A stretch of 64,000 nt of DNA, taken from positions 1 to 64,000 of the forward strand of contig CALAJH010000012.1 of NCBI GenBank assembly GCA_937922655.1, in the 5' to 3' direction. The position numbers were made by a program, and so were the translations under genes. This document shows positions 8,440-19,426 of the stretch, piece by piece; position 1 is the first letter of the stretch, and each line of letters opens with the position of its first letter. A model generated the notes under the pieces. That model saw nothing but the letters and a program-made list of their open reading frames with translations, had not been told where the DNA came from and ran no database searches. The DNA is from an uncultured Bacteroidia bacterium. Lineage in GTDB: Bacteria; Bacteroidota; Bacteroidia; J057; CALAJH01.

Positions 8440-8673
8440 TTATTCGACGACCAATTTTCCGATGGGTGGGAATTTGGCGAAAACGCGGTCGGTATGGGGG
8501 GCTTTTTCGAGTTCGGCGGTGAGGTCCGCCCCGGCTTGATGACGAAAATGTTTTCCAAACCGAAACAACGGTGAATCGGTTACGTCGTAAACCAAACCGT
8601 TGTATGCAATCCACGCCCGTGCACCGTCGCGTCCGTCGTTTTTTTGCAATTCGTCGAGTGTAATTTCCTTCAT
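8440..8673 (-). CDS. Small cytochrome b5-like heme/steroid-binding protein
   Basis: 77 residues, cytoplasmic, no signal peptide. It has the cytochrome b5-like core: TLDEL opening, RAWIAYNGLVYDVTDSPLF strand pair, then a GKHFRHQAGADLTAEL helix and a final APHTD and KFPPIGKL tail. In this bacterial group the HFRHQAGADLT stretch holds the first candidate heme His, and the His in APH could be the second. The start overlaps the purQ stop by 4 bases (ATGA), so it is translationally coupled to purQ. The function of the family is not established. Confidence 0.8.
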   Translation of the reverse strand: MKEITLDELQKNDGRDGARAWIAYNGLVYDVTDSPLFRFGKHFRHQAGADLTAELEKAPHTDRVFAKFPPIGKLVVE

Positions 8674-9302
8674 CGGCTCATCAACGCATGCAGTATTTCC
8701 ACGCCGTCGGTATTGGAGAGGGCGGGGTCGGCGGCACGTTCAGGGTGGGGCATCATGGCCACGACGTTGCCTGCGGCGTTGCATATTCCCGCCACGTCGC
8801 CCACCGAACCGTTGGGATTGTTTTTGTAGCGAAAAACGATTTGCCCGTTGTCCTCCATGCGTTTGAGTTCGTCGGGAGAACAGTAATAGCGCCCGTCGGC
8901 GTGGGCGATGGGGATGGTGTACGAGGCGTTTTTAAGAGAAAGTTTGTTCGACGCAGGAAAAATTTCGACGTTCTTGCAAATAAACCTTGTGCTTTCGTTT
9001 CTTAGTAGGGCGCCCGACAGCATTCCCGCTTCGGTTAGTATTTGAAAGCCGTTGCAAATGCCAATAACTTTGCCCTCAAACTTCGCCACGGCTTTCATGA
9101 TGGGCGAAAAACGCGCTATCGCGCCGGGGCGAAGATAGTCGCCGTAGCTGAAACCGCCGGGAACAAAGACGGCGTCGCATCCTTGAAGGTCTTGGTCTTT
9201 GTGCCAGAGGGGGATTGCGGGACGACCGGTTACCCGTTCCAAGGCTTGCAATAAATCGCGGTCACAGTTCGACCCTGGAAACGTTATCACTCCCGCCTTC
9301 AT
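8670..9302 (-). CDS. purQ: Phosphoribosylformylglycinamidine synthase subunit PurQ
   Basis: 210 residues. It is the glutaminase subunit that supplies ammonia for FGAR to FGAM conversion in purine synthesis, acting with PurL and PurS, neither of which is in the window. The nucleophile Cys83 lies in GICNGFQ, the catalytic His186 and Glu188 in PHPERA. The N-terminus FPGSNCDRD is the normal start of the family, which fixes the ATG at 9302. That ATG is one base from the 3' end of tRNA-Ala, leaving no room for a separate leader. The downstream cytochrome b5-like gene overlaps by 4 bases. Confidence 0.95.
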   Translation of the reverse strand: MKAGVITFPGSNCDRDLLQALERVTGRPAIPLWHKDQDLQGCDAVFVPGGFSYGDYLRPGAIARFSPIMKAVAKFEGKVIGICNGFQILTEAGMLSGALLRNESTRFICKNVEIFPASNKLSLKNASYTIPIAHADGRYYCSPDELKRMEDNGQIVFRYKNNPNGSVGDVAGICNAAGNVVAMMPHPERAADPALSNTDGVEILHALMSR

Positions 9303-9303
9303 G

Positions 9304-9377
9304 TGGAGAATATCGGATTCGAACCGACGACCTCTTCGTTGCGAACGAAGCGCTCTAGCCAGCTGAGCTAATTCCCC
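9304..9377 (-). tRNA. tRNA-Ala (CGC)
   Basis: A 74-nt cloverleaf. Acceptor GGGGAAT pairs with ATTCTCC, with a G3-U70 wobble, the alanine identity element. Anticodon stem CTTCG/CGAAG encloses loop TTCGCAA, giving anticodon CGC. D arm GCTC/GAGC and T arm GTCGG/CCGAT are intact. CCA is not encoded; the base after the discriminator is C and the purQ ATG follows at once. Confidence 0.95.
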
Positions 9378-9389
9378 TTTTCAGCCCCG

Positions 9390-9397
9390 CAAATTTA
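9390..9397 (-). promoter_or_regulatory. -7 element of the tRNA-Ala / purQ unit
   Basis: TAAATTTG on the minus strand matches TAnnTTTG exactly and lies 13 bases before the tRNA 5' end. The nearest TTG upstream is at 9425-9423, 25 bases away, slightly long for a -33 element. It is the only good promoter upstream of purQ. Confidence 0.6.
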
Positions 9398-9494
9398 CAA
9401 AAAATATTTCATCTCCCTACCGCAATCCAAAATTCTCGAAAACGATTCCATATTCAAAAACTTTGGTGCGTGCGGAATTTCCAAGAATTTCAAA

Positions 9495-10031
9495 TTAAAA
9501 CGTATTTTTCCACATCAGGGATTCGACGGGCTTGTCCGTTCGTTCGGTGTATTTTGCGTCGGGTTTTTGGTTGTAACTGCGTAACACTTCGCCTTTTACC
9601 TCAAAAAATATCAACTGCCCTATGGGCATTCCCCGATAAATCCGCACGGGTTGTATCGCGGAAATTTCCAACGTCCATGAGTTGCAAAAACCTACGTCGC
9701 CCTTGCCCGCCGTCGCATGGATGTTGATGCCTAAGCGTCCCACCGAACTTTTCCCCTCCAAAAACGGCACATGACGATGCATTTCCGTATACTCTTCCGT
9801 CGCCGCCAAATACAGCACCCCCGGTTGCAACACGTATCCCTCCTCGGGTATCAAAATTTCATAGGAAGGGTTGGGTTTTCTTGCGTCCAGGACCTTGTTT
9901 TCATAGACTTTGAGCGTAGGCGCCAAGTGTACGTCGTAACTGTTGGTACCCAAACTTTCACGGCGAAACGGCTCGATAACTATCGCACCGGCTTCGATTT
10001 GTCGGAGTATTTCCGAGTCGGCCAATATCAT
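9495..10031 (-). CDS. dcd: dCTP deaminase
   Basis: 178 residues from ATG 10031. It deaminates dCTP to dUTP for thymidylate synthesis. The opening MILADSEILRQIEAGAIVIEPF and the core SSVGRLGI...ATAGKGDVGF match Dcd; the WTLEIS strand carries the likely catalytic Glu of the family. This trimeric fold is shared with dUTPase, but the overall pattern and length (~180) fit the deaminase. A TATTTTTG -7 element lies 26 bases upstream. It stands alone between tRNA-Ala and the giant surface protein. Confidence 0.92.
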   Translation of the reverse strand: MILADSEILRQIEAGAIVIEPFRRESLGTNSYDVHLAPTLKVYENKVLDARKPNPSYEILIPEEGYVLQPGVLYLAATEEYTEMHRHVPFLEGKSSVGRLGINIHATAGKGDVGFCNSWTLEISAIQPVRIYRGMPIGQLIFFEVKGEVLRSYNQKPDAKYTERTDKPVESLMWKNTF

Positions 10032-10056
10032 AGGCGGCGAAATTAAATTGCCGTTG

Positions 10057-10064
10057 CAAAAATA
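10057..10064 (-). promoter_or_regulatory. -7 promoter element of dcd
   Basis: TATTTTTG on the minus strand matches TAnnTTTG, 26 bases before the dcd ATG. No clear TTG was seen at the usual 17-23 base spacing. Confidence 0.45.
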
Positions 10065-10181
10065 GCGAAATTAACGTAAGCTCTTTGGAACACGTGCAAT
10101 AAACGTTTTTGCTTCCGTTGTCGTGGCTCGTTGGCGTTGACGTGCATTTCGAAATATTGTTCGCGTTCGCAGGAGTTTTGA

Positions 10182-13100
10182 TTATTGCACGATGATGTTG
10201 CTGGAATTTTCCGTCCCGCCGCCTTTTAGCGTCAAAATAAACGTTCCGGTCATCGTCGTTTTGAGTTCAATCCATTCGTTGAAATCCGATGTTTTCCCGT
10301 CGAGTTTTCTTTGCCAGACGACTTTTCCATCGGGTTGTTTGATGAAAAGTTCCACGGGAATTTTGACGTTGTCGAGGTCGAGGCTGAATTCCCCTTTGTT
10401 GGGGTTGGGATAAACGCGGACGGAAGGGAGTTGGGCTTTGGCCGCTCCCGAAGTGTGGGAATATTCGTCGGACAAGGCTCCGCATCCGCTGGCGTTGTAC
10501 GCTTTGACCTTGTATTTGCCCGATTTGTCGGCAATATACATTGCGCCCGTGGCCTCGGAAATTTCCACGTTGTTGAAGTACCATTGATACCTGCTGCCGC
10601 CCGAAGCTTTGAGCGTGTCCCCTCCGATGTGGGTGATGGTCGGGGCCGACGGCGCCGATTCAAATCGTACCGACACCGCGTCCAACATAAATTCGCACCC
10701 TTTCGCGTCCGTTACCGTCACCGAATAACTGCCGCCTTCACGGACGACAAGTTTGCGTTCCGTACTACCGTTGCTCCACTTGTATCCGGAAAACGCTCCC
10801 GCGTCCAACGTTACCGATTCGCCTTCGCAAACGGTTGTTCGGTCGGCCTCGATTTTCGGCTTGGGGAGGGCTTTCACTTCCGCCCGTTGAACGACGGTGC
10901 ATCCCCCCGAATCCGTTACGGTAACGTTGTATCCTCCGGGCGAAACGTTTTCCAAGTCTTGGCTTTTTGCTCCCGTATTCCATTCAAATTTATAGGGTTT
11001 GCGTCCGCCGGAAACGGTCACGACGATTTTTCCGTCGCGTTTACCCGGGCAACTTTCGTCTTTAACGGACACGGAGGCCTCCAATTTCGGCGGCGTGGAC
11101 AAAACGGCTTTGGCCGTCGCTTTGCATCCGCTTGCGTCCGTCAAAACAAGTTCGTAGCTTCCGCCACGAACGGAAGTCAGTTTTTCGCTTGTTGCGCCGT
11201 TGCTCCATTTATAGGAATAGGGTGGCACGCCGCCGGAAACAGTCGTCTCAATTGCGCCGTTGTTTTCGCCCTCGCAGACGACGGGGGAGGTTTTGAGCAA
11301 AAGTTTAAGAGGGGCGGGCTTATTAACCGTTGCTTCGGCCGCGGCCTTGCAACCTTTGGCGTCGGTAACGGTTACGGAATATTTGCCGGCGTCGAGTCCC
11401 GAAAGATTTTCGCTCGCGGCTCCCGTGTTCCAGTGATAAGTATAAGGCGGCGTGCCGCCCGAAACGGTCAAGGTTACGGCGCCGTCTTTGGCGTCGGCGC
11501 AAGAGACGTCTTTGGATTTGATTGTTAAGCCCAACGCCGATGGTTTTTCCAACTTTACGCCCGCCGTCGCGGTACATCCCATTTTGTCCGTAACGGTAAC
11601 GGTGTATTCGCCGCCGTCCAACTTTTCAAGTTTCGAGGCGGTGGCGTTGTTGTTCCAACGATAGGAGAAAGGCTCCATTCCCCCCGAAACGACGGCTTCG
11701 ACTTTGCCGTCCGCCCCCCCGCAACTTGGGTTCGTTGCTTTGACCGTAACGCTAACGGCGGGCGTGTTGACGAGTTCGACGGTTTCGACGGTTTTGCAAC
11801 CCGCGCCGTCGGTAACGGTGAGGGTGTAAGTTCCCGCAGGCAGGTTGGAAAGCGAATACTCGGCTTTTTTATCGTGATTCCAAGCGAGTTTGTAGGGTTT
11901 TTGTCCGCCTTCGAGCGACACTTCGATACCGCCGTCGGACACGCCGCAACGTGGTTGTTTGATTTTGAGCGTGGCTTTAAGGGCGTTGCCGCCGCGAAGT
12001 TCTATCGTTTCCGACGCCGTACAACCATTGCCGTCGGTAACGGTAACGGTATAAATGCCGGCGGGCAAATTTTCGAGTTTGGGTTTGTCGGAGCCGTCGG
12101 CCCATTTGATTTTGACGTTGGCGTTCGATATGTCGAGGGTGATTTTGCCGTTGGCCTCGCCGCAAACCGGCGGCTCCGCCGTGTATTTGACGGACAAGGC
12201 GGGGGGATAAACGACGGTATATTCGGCTTGGGTCTTACAACCCGCCGCGTCCGTAACGATAACGGAATATTTGCCTGCGGCCAAGCCTGTCAGGTCTTCG
12301 GTGGTCGCGCCGTGATTCCACGCAAACCTGAACGGCGGCGTACCGCCCGTGACCGCCAAGTCGATTTTTCCTTCGGGTTTGGCGCACGGCGGGTTTGTGC
12401 CTACAAGCGTAACCTTTAATTCGGCCGAGGCGGCAAGATTTTGGGTAACGCTCGCCGTACATCCGCTCGCGTCGGTAACCGTCAATTGATAGCTTCCGGG
12501 GCCGACGTTTTCCAATTTTGGCGTTTGCGCCCCCGTATTCCATCGGTAGGTATAGGGCGGGGTTCCGCCTTTTACGCCCGCAACAAGTTTGCCGTTGGCC
12601 GCGCCACAAGTGGCGGGCGTGGTTTCGATGGTGGCGCTCAACGCACCCGGACTTTCCACGGTTGCCGCCGCCGTCTTCGAACAGCCCGATGCATCCGTAA
12701 CCGTTGCGGTGTAAATACCCGCCGGAAGATTTTTGAGCTCTTTGCCCTCCATGCCGTTCGACCATACGATTTTATACGGCGGTACGCCCCCGGAAACGCT
12801 TAAATTGACCGCGCCGTCCGAACCGCAAGAGGCATTGACCGTACCAAGCATCAACGACAACGCCGGCGGCTCTTTGATTTCCACTTCTTTGACCAACGAA
12901 CATCGATTCGCATCGGAAACGGTGAGTTTGTATTTTCCGGCTTTGAGGCCTTTAAGGTCTTTGGTGTTGGCGCCGTGGCTCCAAGTGTAAATTACGGGCG
13001 GGGCGGCGTTGACCACGTCGGCCTCGATTTCGCCGTTGATTGCACCGTTGCATGTAACGTCCTTGACTTTAAGTTTAATTTCGAGCGGCGGCGCCTGTTG

Positions 13101-16100
13101 AATCTCGATTTCTTTGGGGACGGTGCAAGCGTTCGCGTCCGAGACCGCCACCGAATATCTGCCTTTGGCCAAGCCCGAAACGTCTTCGGTCGTCGGGCCG
13201 TGGGACCATTTGAAGGTGTAGGGCGGTTTGCCGCCTTCGACTTTGAGGTCTATTGAACCCTCGGCGGTGGCGTTGCAGAGGTTGTGTAAGGCGGTGTAGG
13301 TAACTTTGAGGGGATTGGGACGGGGGATATCCACACGGGCTTCGGCTTGGCAACCGTCGGCGTCGGTAACGGTAAGGGTGTACGTTCCGGGTTTGACTTT
13401 TCTCAAACCGGCATCGGTATGGCCGTTCGACCATGCGAAGCGATAGGGCGGTTTTCCGCCTTGTATGTCGCTGTCGGCGCCGCCGTCGTTTTCGTCGCAA
13501 AGGCCGGGTAAGGCTTTGAGCGCCAGTTTGAGCGGAGGGGCTTTGACAATCGTAACCTTTGCCGAGGCCTTGCATCCGTTGGCGTCCTGCACTTCGACGC
13601 CGTGCGTACCTTCGGGCAAGGGTCCGGATTGTTGGGTGCGCGCGCCGTTCGACCATACGTAGGCAAACGGCGCCTTTCCGCCGACGACCCGCGCCTCCGC
13701 CGTGCCCGTTCCCGTACAACTTGCACCCGTCGAAATCGCTTCGACTTTTAAACCTTCGGGTGCGGTCAGCGTTGCGTACGTCGTAACAAAACATCCATCC
13801 GCGTCGGTGATTTCCACGGTGTATGTTCCGCTATTGATTTTGTTTAAATTTTGGCTTGTCGCACCGTTTGACCATTTGAATTTGTATGGAGCCTTTCCGC
13901 CCAAAACCGTTACGTCTATTTTTCCGTCGCCCGCACCGTCGCAAACGGGATTGGTTCCTTTTGCCTCGGCTTTCAGGGCCTCGTTTTGGGTGATTTTAGC
14001 CGTAGCCGTTTTCGTGCAACCCTGAAGGTCGGTAACGGTAACGGAATATTCGCCCGCCCTAAGGTTTAAGCGCTCGTTTTTTCCGGCGCCGTCGTTCCAT
14101 TTGTAAGTGTAAGGAGGGGTTCCACCCGATACTTCGACAATGATTTCCCCCGTTTCCGAACCGAAACATTTGGCGTTTTTGGTTTTGAGGTTGAGTACAA
14201 GAGGCGCGGGTTCGGTGATACGCGTCGTGGCGACGGTCGTGCATCCGTTTGCGTCCGTAACCGTAACTTTATATTCTCCGACCGCCAATTTGTTGGGGTC
14301 TTCGACGAGCGCTCCGTGCGACCATTTGAAAGTGTAGGGCGGTTTGCCGCCGCGCACCGACGTTTCAACCCTTCCATCCGTTTGTCCCTGACAAGACACG
14401 GGAAACGCCGACAAGGCGACCTCCATTGGCGAAGCCTCTTTGATTTCAACGGTGTCGGTTTTGGTGCAACCCGTTCCGTCGGCAACGGAAACGACATATT
14501 TTCCTTTGGCCAATCCCGATATTTCCGGCACTATCGCACCCGTACTCCAGAAATAGCGGTAAGGCGGCGTTCCCGAAACCACGCGTACCGACGCTTTGCC
14601 GTCGTTGACGTTGGCACAGGACGTAGGGCTTTTGGACGTTTCGATAACCAAAGGTTTTTCCGGTTCGGTGAGGGCGATTTCTTTGCGGGCGATGTAACCT
14701 TCGGCGTCCCAAACTTCGACTTTGTAAACGCCCGCGGGCACGCCGGTTAAATCTTTGGTGGTTGCGCCGTTGGACCATTTGTATTTGTAGGGCGCGGTAC
14801 CGCCAATGACCGTCAATTCCACGCCGCCGTCCGAACCTCCCCGGCATGTTGGCGGCGTGGTTTTGAATTTCAGGGTCATGACGTCTTCCATGCCCACGTC
14901 GATGGTGATGGCGTGATAACATTTGCCGTCCCAGAGCGTGGCGGCGTATCGGCCTGCACGAATGGCCTTGCGAACGTTGCCGATGAATCCGTCGAGCCAA
15001 TGGACTTGCGCCTGCGAACGAACGACGACCGAGCCGTCGGCCTCGGCGCTGTTCGTGGCGTTTTGCACCTCTATCGTATGCGGCGGCGGCGGCGGGACGG
15101 CCAAACGAACCGTATCGTGGGTGTGGCAACCGTATCGGTCGACCAATATCAAAGGATACTCGCCCGGGGAAAGGTCGCTTCGAAATTCGGTGATTTCGCC
15201 GTCTCGCCAAATTACGTCGAAGTTTTCCCGTGAACAGAATCTTACCACGCCGTCGTTTTGGACGCAGGTGGGCGGCGTGGTCAAAAGCGAGTAGGAAGGG
15301 GCAGGGGGGGATTCAATTTTAAACGGCTTGACGATCGAACAGCCTTTGGCGTCCGTAACGGTAAAATGATAACTCCCGGCGGACAATTCGGTCATTAGCT
15401 CGCCGGTTTGGCCGTTTGAGCCGACGATTTTGTAAGGTTGCGTTCCGCCCGAAATTTTGATTTGCGCCCAACCGTTGCTTTGTCCATAGCATTTGGCGTT
15501 TTGGGTTTGGATTTCGGCGGAAAGGGCGGATTGGGCTTGAAGATGAAAAACCTCCGTGCGCGAACAGCCCATCGAATCCCTGACGGTGATTTTGTATTTT
15601 CCCGGGGCTATTCCCGTAAGCTTGGGAGTTTCGGGGCCGTGGTGCCAATAATATTGATAACCGCCGGCGCCGCCGTAGGCTTGGATTTCAATGGCGCCGT
15701 CGCGGCTGTCGCCACATGTCGGCGCCTTGATGATTGGACCAAAATTGAGTTCGTCACAGGAAAAATACTTTAATCTTGCAACGAATCCGTCCCATTTTCC
15801 CTTGTTGCGTTTTTGGACGGCGGTGGCGGAGGTGGGCAAATCGGGGCTTAAAGACCTTCCCGCGATGGTTAAATACCCTTTTTCGGTGGCGGAGGCGGTT
15901 AGAACTTCGTCCACGTGGGAACCGCCGAAATATCCCGCCCAGACCCGTTCGCCTTTTTCGTTGAATTCGACGATAAAACCGTCGTCGCCTTTTTTAGGTA
16001 GTGCAAAATAACCCGATTCGGAGTTTACGGGCAAATCCGTGCCGTTGGTTCGGCCGCAAAGATAAGTATGCCCGTTGTCGGCGACGCTTATGCCAAAACC

Positions 16101-18059
16101 GACCTCGGATTTTGTTCCGCCAAAAAACGTTCCCCATTGAAGGGCGCCGTTTTCATCAAAACGCATGGCAAAGGCGTCGGCGCCGCCCGAAAAGGTCGTT
16201 ATCGGCTCGGAAAGCAAATCCTGCCCCTGCGTATACCCCGCCAAGGTAACATATTGCCGGACTTGAAGGGCAAAAACTTCGTCGTCGCTTTTGGAGCCGA
16301 TGTAAGTCGTCCATTGATGACGACCCGAGCGGTCGAACTTGGTTAAAAAACCGTCGGAGATGCCGCCGCCGTAAAGCCGTTGGTGCACGCCGAAGTCGGT
16401 AGGCAAATCGCGGCTGTGGGTCCGGCCCGCGACATAAACCCCGGATTCGTTGGCGGAGACGCAGTTGGGGCTGTCGTCGGCGGAACCCCCGTAATAAGTA
16501 ATCCATACGGGTTCGCCGTCGGGCCGTAGCTGGGCGATGAAGCCGTCCAACGCCCCGACGGGTTGTGAATTTTCCGCGCCGTAGGTGATGGGAAAGTCTT
16601 TGCTGACGGTTTGACCGACGAAATAAACGTGGCGGAACTCATCGGTTGAGACGGCAATACCTTCATCGACGTCTTTGCCGCCCAAAAAAGTGGCCCACTC
16701 AAATTTGCCGTTGGCTTTAAGTTTGATGATGTAGGCGTCGTAGGCGCCGGCGCATTGCTTTTGGTAGGCTTTGGCGTGGGTGTAAAAGTCTTTGCTATCG
16801 GAAACACCGCCGACAATAACGGCTCCTTCGCCGTCGAGAGCGGCGGAAACGGCTTGTTCGTAGCCGGTGCCGCCGTGGACGGCGGCCCAAACACGACGGC
16901 CCGTCGCGTCGAACTTGGCCATCCACAGGTCGCTGCCACCGCGTTTGCGTGAAACGGCAATACCGGCGGTGACGGGCATGTCCTTACCCTGCGTCGTGCC
17001 GGCGGAAACGGAATGACCGTGGGCGTCGACGGCGACGGCGGTACAAATGTCGTATCTGCCGGTACCGACGTAGGTCGCCCAAAACGTAAGGTAGGGGTCG
17101 ATGACAAGGGTTTTGCCTTCGGGGTAACTGCCGACGTCAAAACCAAGCGTACCTTTGGGTTTGTAAACAAATTTGGACTCGACGGCGGAATGTATCGGTT
17201 GGGCCACGGGATTGGCGCCGTCCGTCCAGTAGGCTACCGGCGCCGATTGGCTTACCGTTCCCAACGGCGTTTCGACGGTAAAACCTCCGTCTTTATTTAG
17301 TTTTGCCCCCTCTTTGGGAGTAATTTGGAAACGAATATTTTTGTGCGATCCACCCGGGCGAACGTGAAAATCGTATTTAAGACCGGCGTCTTCTTTGAAA
17401 TAAAAAACGAGGTCGGTGTGCGGAAAAACGTTTTTATAAACCAAGCGGCGGAACGATGGGACGTTTTCGCAACCCTCGGGGCAATCGGGGGTGTAAAAAT
17501 TGATTGGCGCATCGGGCGCCTCGGCGATAATGGAAAGTTGTTCGGATGCTCGTTCAAAAGCGAAGTCCAATCGATAGGACGTGGCGTCGTTCAACACGCT
17601 TGGCGAATGAAACGTTGCCCGCAGGTCTTTGGCGCCGTCATTGTCGTTGTTTTTTTTCTTGGAGGCAAAGGCAAAAAGCGACTTTCCTTTGGCGGGGACG
17701 AAAAGCGTGGGCGAATGATGCAACATATCGCTTGTGTGCAGAAGGCGCGAGGAATAAAGGGGGGGCGTAACGGCGTCGGTGTGAAAGGAGGCGTTTGGGG
17801 CGAAATAGGGGGCGGGGGCGGTTTCTTTTTCAAAAACAACGGAAAAACCGTCGCGACGGAAGAAGACGGTCGCGCCTTGGTGTTCGAGTACGTAGGCGAC
17901 GTCGGGCCGCGAACGTCCCGAAACGTCTCTGACTTGTCCGCGGTTTTCGACAAAAACGCTTCGGTACGGCCCTTGCGCCGACAAATAATCTATGATTTGG
18001 GCGTTCGCCGTTGCGAACGCCCAAATCAACACAACGACCCGGCCCATGGTTTTAGTCAT
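10182..18059 (-). CDS. Giant SBBP/SprB-repeat surface protein, T9SS type A
   Basis: 2625 residues from ATG 18059; the longer frame begins at TTG 18080. A signal peptide ([20 protein letters not shown]) is followed by a ~300-residue beta domain of the type that precedes SBBP repeats (ENRGQ opening). Next come 7 SBBP beta-propeller repeats at about residues 330-770, with GGxxxDExxxxxxxxxGxxxxAGxTxSxDxP units. Then come about 22 SprB-type Ig-like repeats of ~74 residues (about 780-2406), with xDGxIxxxVxGGxxPYxYxWSxG and GxYxVTVTDxxGC motifs. A PKD-like stretch and a type A sorting domain ([14 protein letters not shown]) end the protein. SprB repeats belong to gliding adhesins, so a role in adhesion or motility is inferred. 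It follows the thiolase by 51 bases. Confidence 0.9.
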   Translation of the reverse strand: MTKTMGRVVVLIWAFATANAQIIDYLSAQGPYRSVFVENRGQVRDVSGRSRPDVAYVLEHQGATVFFRRDGFSVVFEKETAPAPYFAPNASFHTDAVTPPLYSSRLLHTSDMLHHSPTLFVPAKGKSLFAFASKKKNNDNDGAKDLRATFHSPSVLNDATSYRLDFAFERASEQLSIIAEAPDAPINFYTPDCPEGCENVPSFRRLVYKNVFPHTDLVFYFKEDAGLKYDFHVRPGGSHKNIRFQITPKEGAKLNKDGGFTVETPLGTVSQSAPVAYWTDGANPVAQPIHSAVESKFVYKPKGTLGFDVGSYPEGKTLVIDPYLTFWATYVGTGRYDICTAVAVDAHGHSVSAGTTQGKDMPVTAGIAVSRKRGGSDLWMAKFDATGRRVWAAVHGGTGYEQAVSAALDGEGAVIVGGVSDSKDFYTHAKAYQKQCAGAYDAYIIKLKANGKFEWATFLGGKDVDEGIAVSTDEFRHVYFVGQTVSKDFPITYGAENSQPVGALDGFIAQLRPDGEPVWITYYGGSADDSPNCVSANESGVYVAGRTHSRDLPTDFGVHQRLYGGGISDGFLTKFDRSGRHQWTTYIGSKSDDEVFALQVRQYVTLAGYTQGQDLLSEPITTFSGGADAFAMRFDENGALQWGTFFGGTKSEVGFGISVADNGHTYLCGRTNGTDLPVNSESGYFALPKKGDDGFIVEFNEKGERVWAGYFGGSHVDEVLTASATEKGYLTIAGRSLSPDLPTSATAVQKRNKGKWDGFVARLKYFSCDELNFGPIIKAPTCGDSRDGAIEIQAYGGAGGYQYYWHHGPETPKLTGIAPGKYKITVRDSMGCSRTEVFHLQAQSALSAEIQTQNAKCYGQSNGWAQIKISGGTQPYKIVGSNGQTGELMTELSAGSYHFTVTDAKGCSIVKPFKIESPPAPSYSLLTTPPTCVQNDGVVRFCSRENFDVIWRDGEITEFRSDLSPGEYPLILVDRYGCHTHDTVRLAVPPPPPHTIEVQNATNSAEADGSVVVRSQAQVHWLDGFIGNVRKAIRAGRYAATLWDGKCYHAITIDVGMEDVMTLKFKTTPPTCRGGSDGGVELTVIGGTAPYKYKWSNGATTKDLTGVPAGVYKVEVWDAEGYIARKEIALTEPEKPLVIETSKSPTSCANVNDGKASVRVVSGTPPYRYFWSTGAIVPEISGLAKGKYVVSVADGTGCTKTDTVEIKEASPMEVALSAFPVSCQGQTDGRVETSVRGGKPPYTFKWSHGALVEDPNKLAVGEYKVTVTDANGCTTVATTRITEPAPLVLNLKTKNAKCFGSETGEIIVEVSGGTPPYTYKWNDGAGKNERLNLRAGEYSVTVTDLQGCTKTATAKITQNEALKAEAKGTNPVCDGAGDGKIDVTVLGGKAPYKFKWSNGATSQNLNKINSGTYTVEITDADGCFVTTYATLTAPEGLKVEAISTGASCTGTGTAEARVVGGKAPFAYVWSNGARTQQSGPLPEGTHGVEVQDANGCKASAKVTIVKAPPLKLALKALPGLCDENDGGADSDIQGGKPPYRFAWSNGHTDAGLRKVKPGTYTLTVTDADGCQAEARVDIPRPNPLKVTYTALHNLCNATAEGSIDLKVEGGKPPYTFKWSHGPTTEDVSGLAKGRYSVAVSDANACTVPKEIEIQQAPPLEIKLKVKDVTCNGAINGEIEADVVNAAPPVIYTWSHGANTKDLKGLKAGKYKLTVSDANRCSLVKEVEIKEPPALSLMLGTVNASCGSDGAVNLSVSGGVPPYKIVWSNGMEGKELKNLPAGIYTATVTDASGCSKTAAATVESPGALSATIETTPATCGAANGKLVAGVKGGTPPYTYRWNTGAQTPKLENVGPGSYQLTVTDASGCTASVTQNLAASAELKVTLVGTNPPCAKPEGKIDLAVTGGTPPFRFAWNHGATTEDLTGLAAGKYSVIVTDAAGCKTQAEYTVVYPPALSVKYTAEPPVCGEANGKITLDISNANVKIKWADGSDKPKLENLPAGIYTVTVTDGNGCTASETIELRGGNALKATLKIKQPRCGVSDGGIEVSLEGGQKPYKLAWNHDKKAEYSLSNLPAGTYTLTVTDGAGCKTVETVELVNTPAVSVTVKATNPSCGGADGKVEAVVSGGMEPFSYRWNNNATASKLEKLDGGEYTVTVTDKMGCTATAGVKLEKPSALGLTIKSKDVSCADAKDGAVTLTVSGGTPPYTYHWNTGAASENLSGLDAGKYSVTVTDAKGCKAAAEATVNKPAPLKLLLKTSPVVCEGENNGAIETTVSGGVPPYSYKWSNGATSEKLTSVRGGSYELVLTDASGCKATAKAVLSTPPKLEASVSVKDESCPGKRDGKIVVTVSGGRKPYKFEWNTGAKSQDLENVSPGGYNVTVTDSGGCTVVQRAEVKALPKPKIEADRTTVCEGESVTLDAGAFSGYKWSNGSTERKLVVREGGSYSVTVTDAKGCEFMLDAVSVRFESAPSAPTITHIGGDTLKASGGSRYQWYFNNVEISEATGAMYIADKSGKYKVKAYNASGCGALSDEYSHTSGAAKAQLPSVRVYPNPNKGEFSLDLDNVKIPVELFIKQPDGKVVWQRKLDGKTSDFNEWIELKTTMTGTFILTLKGGGTENSSNIIVQ
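10840..15720 (-). repeat. About 22 tandem SprB-type repeats inside the giant gene
   Basis: About 22 coding repeats of roughly 220 bases each. The most regular ones share a cysteine before the unit, a [DN]G[KEA]I start, GGxPPYxxxWxxG, an LxxLxxGxYxVTVTDAxGC block and a proline-rich junction. Units 3, 4 and 17 are degenerate. The repeats are clear at protein level but diverged at DNA level, unlike the fresh duplication in the 25939-30522 gene. Confidence 0.9.
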
Positions 18060-18110
18060 TTTTTGTTTTTTCGTGTGCAAAAGAATTGGATTCCGTAAAG
18101 ACTACAAAAT

Positions 18111-19316
18111 CTATACCCGTTCGATGACCGCGGCAATGCCCATGCCGCCGCCGACGCAGAGGGTGGCAAGGGCGCGGCGTTTGTCGGTGCGCTCAAGTTC
18201 GTCGAGGGCGGTACCGAGAATCATGCAACCCGTTGCACCGAGGGGGTGTCCCATGGCGATGGCCCCGCCGTTGACGTTCACTTTGTCGTGGGAAAGCCCA
18301 AGTTCTTGCATAAAGCGCAGGGGAACGACGGCAAAGGCCTCGTTGACTTCGTAGAGGTCGACGTCCTCGGGTTTAAGGCCGGCGCGTTGAAGGGCTTTGC
18401 GCGAAGCGGGCGCCGGGCCTTCGAGCATAATCGTCGGCTCGGTTCCCGTGACGGCAAAGGCAAGAAACCTCGCTCGCGGCTTGAGACCCAGTTCTTTGCC
18501 GATTTTTTCGTTGCCGATGAGCATGAGCGCCGCACCGTCCACAATACCCGACGAATTGCCGGCGTGATGGACGTGGCTGATGCTTTCACACTCGGGGTAG
18601 CGCTGAATGGCCACGGCGTCGAAACCGCCCATTTGCCCCATCATTTCAAAAGACGGATTGAGTTCGGCCAATTTCTCGGGCGTGGTGCCCGGACGTATCG
18701 TTTCGTCTTTGTCCAATATCGTCAGGCCGTTAACGTCCTTGACGGGAACGATGGATTTGTCAAAATAGCCGTTGTCGCGGGCGTGGGCGGCGCGGCGGTG
18801 GGATTCGGCGGCAAATTCGTCGCAGTCGCGACGGGAATAACCGAACTTGGTGGCAATGAGGTCGGCGCTGATGCCTTGCGGAATAAAATAACCCGGAAAT
18901 GCGATTTGTGGGTCCATGTACCACGAACCGCCGTCCGAAGCCATTTCACAACGAGACATGGATTCAACGCCGCCGGCCATAATTAGGTCGACCATGCCGG
19001 ACATAACGTAGGCGGCGGCTTGATTGACGGCTTCCAAACCCGAGGCGCAAAAGCGATTGAGGGTAACGCCGGCGACTTTGTCGCTCATGCCGGCGGCTTG
19101 AGCGCAGGTTTTGGCCACGTTCGACCCCTGTTCCATGATTTGGGTAACACAACCCAGAATAACGTCTTCTACTTTATCGGTATCGAGCCGGTTGCGTTCG
19201 ACGAGCGCTTGAATAAGGGTGGTAACCAAATTAACGGGCGGCACTTCGTGAAGCGAACCGTCTTTTTTCCCTTTTCCGCGCGGCGTTCGCACCGCGTCAT
19301 AGATATATGCTTCCAT
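18111..19316 (-). CDS. Acetyl-CoA C-acyltransferase (thiolase)
   Basis: 401 residues from ATG 19316; a TTG one codon upstream extends the frame by one residue. Thiolases condense two acyl-CoAs or cleave 3-ketoacyl-CoA. The active-site Cys lies in [15 protein letters not shown], the general-base His in [15 protein letters not shown] and the second Cys in [15 protein letters not shown] is also present. The [14 protein letters not shown]-terminus is typical of degradative (FadA-like) thiolases, but sequence alone does not separate them from acetoacetyl-CoA thiolases. No FadB partner is in the window. A TAATTTTG element lies 16 bases upstream. Confidence 0.92.
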   Translation of the reverse strand: MEAYIYDAVRTPRGKGKKDGSLHEVPPVNLVTTLIQALVERNRLDTDKVEDVILGCVTQIMEQGSNVAKTCAQAAGMSDKVAGVTLNRFCASGLEAVNQAAAYVMSGMVDLIMAGGVESMSRCEMASDGGSWYMDPQIAFPGYFIPQGISADLIATKFGYSRRDCDEFAAESHRRAAHARDNGYFDKSIVPVKDVNGLTILDKDETIRPGTTPEKLAELNPSFEMMGQMGGFDAVAIQRYPECESISHVHHAGNSSGIVDGAALMLIGNEKIGKELGLKPRARFLAFAVTGTEPTIMLEGPAPASRKALQRAGLKPEDVDLYEVNEAFAVVPLRFMQELGLSHDKVNVNGGAIAMGHPLGATGCMILGTALDELERTDKRRALATLCVGGGMGIAAVIERV

Positions 19317-19332
19317 CAAAAAATCTTTTGCG

Positions 19333-19340
19333 CAAAATTA
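19333..19340 (-). promoter_or_regulatory. -7 promoter element of the thiolase gene
   Basis: TAATTTTG on the minus strand, a perfect TAnnTTTG match, 17 bases before the thiolase ATG. No TTG lies 17-23 bases further upstream. Confidence 0.45.
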
Positions 19341-19426
19341 GCAAAAATCGACGGCGAAACCGAATGCCGACGGCGTTCAATGTGCGCTCAAGATTCGGTC
19401 TTGCCGCCGATTTTGGCCGAGAATCG

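Noticed and set aside
10311-11528. 405-residue plus-strand open frame
   Set aside because: Antisense shadow of the SprB-repeat region; the repeats are clearly coded on the minus strand.
10840-15720. Possible CRISPR or tandem DNA repeat array
   Set aside because: The ~220-base period is coding, the units differ at DNA level, and there are no short identical repeats with unique spacers.
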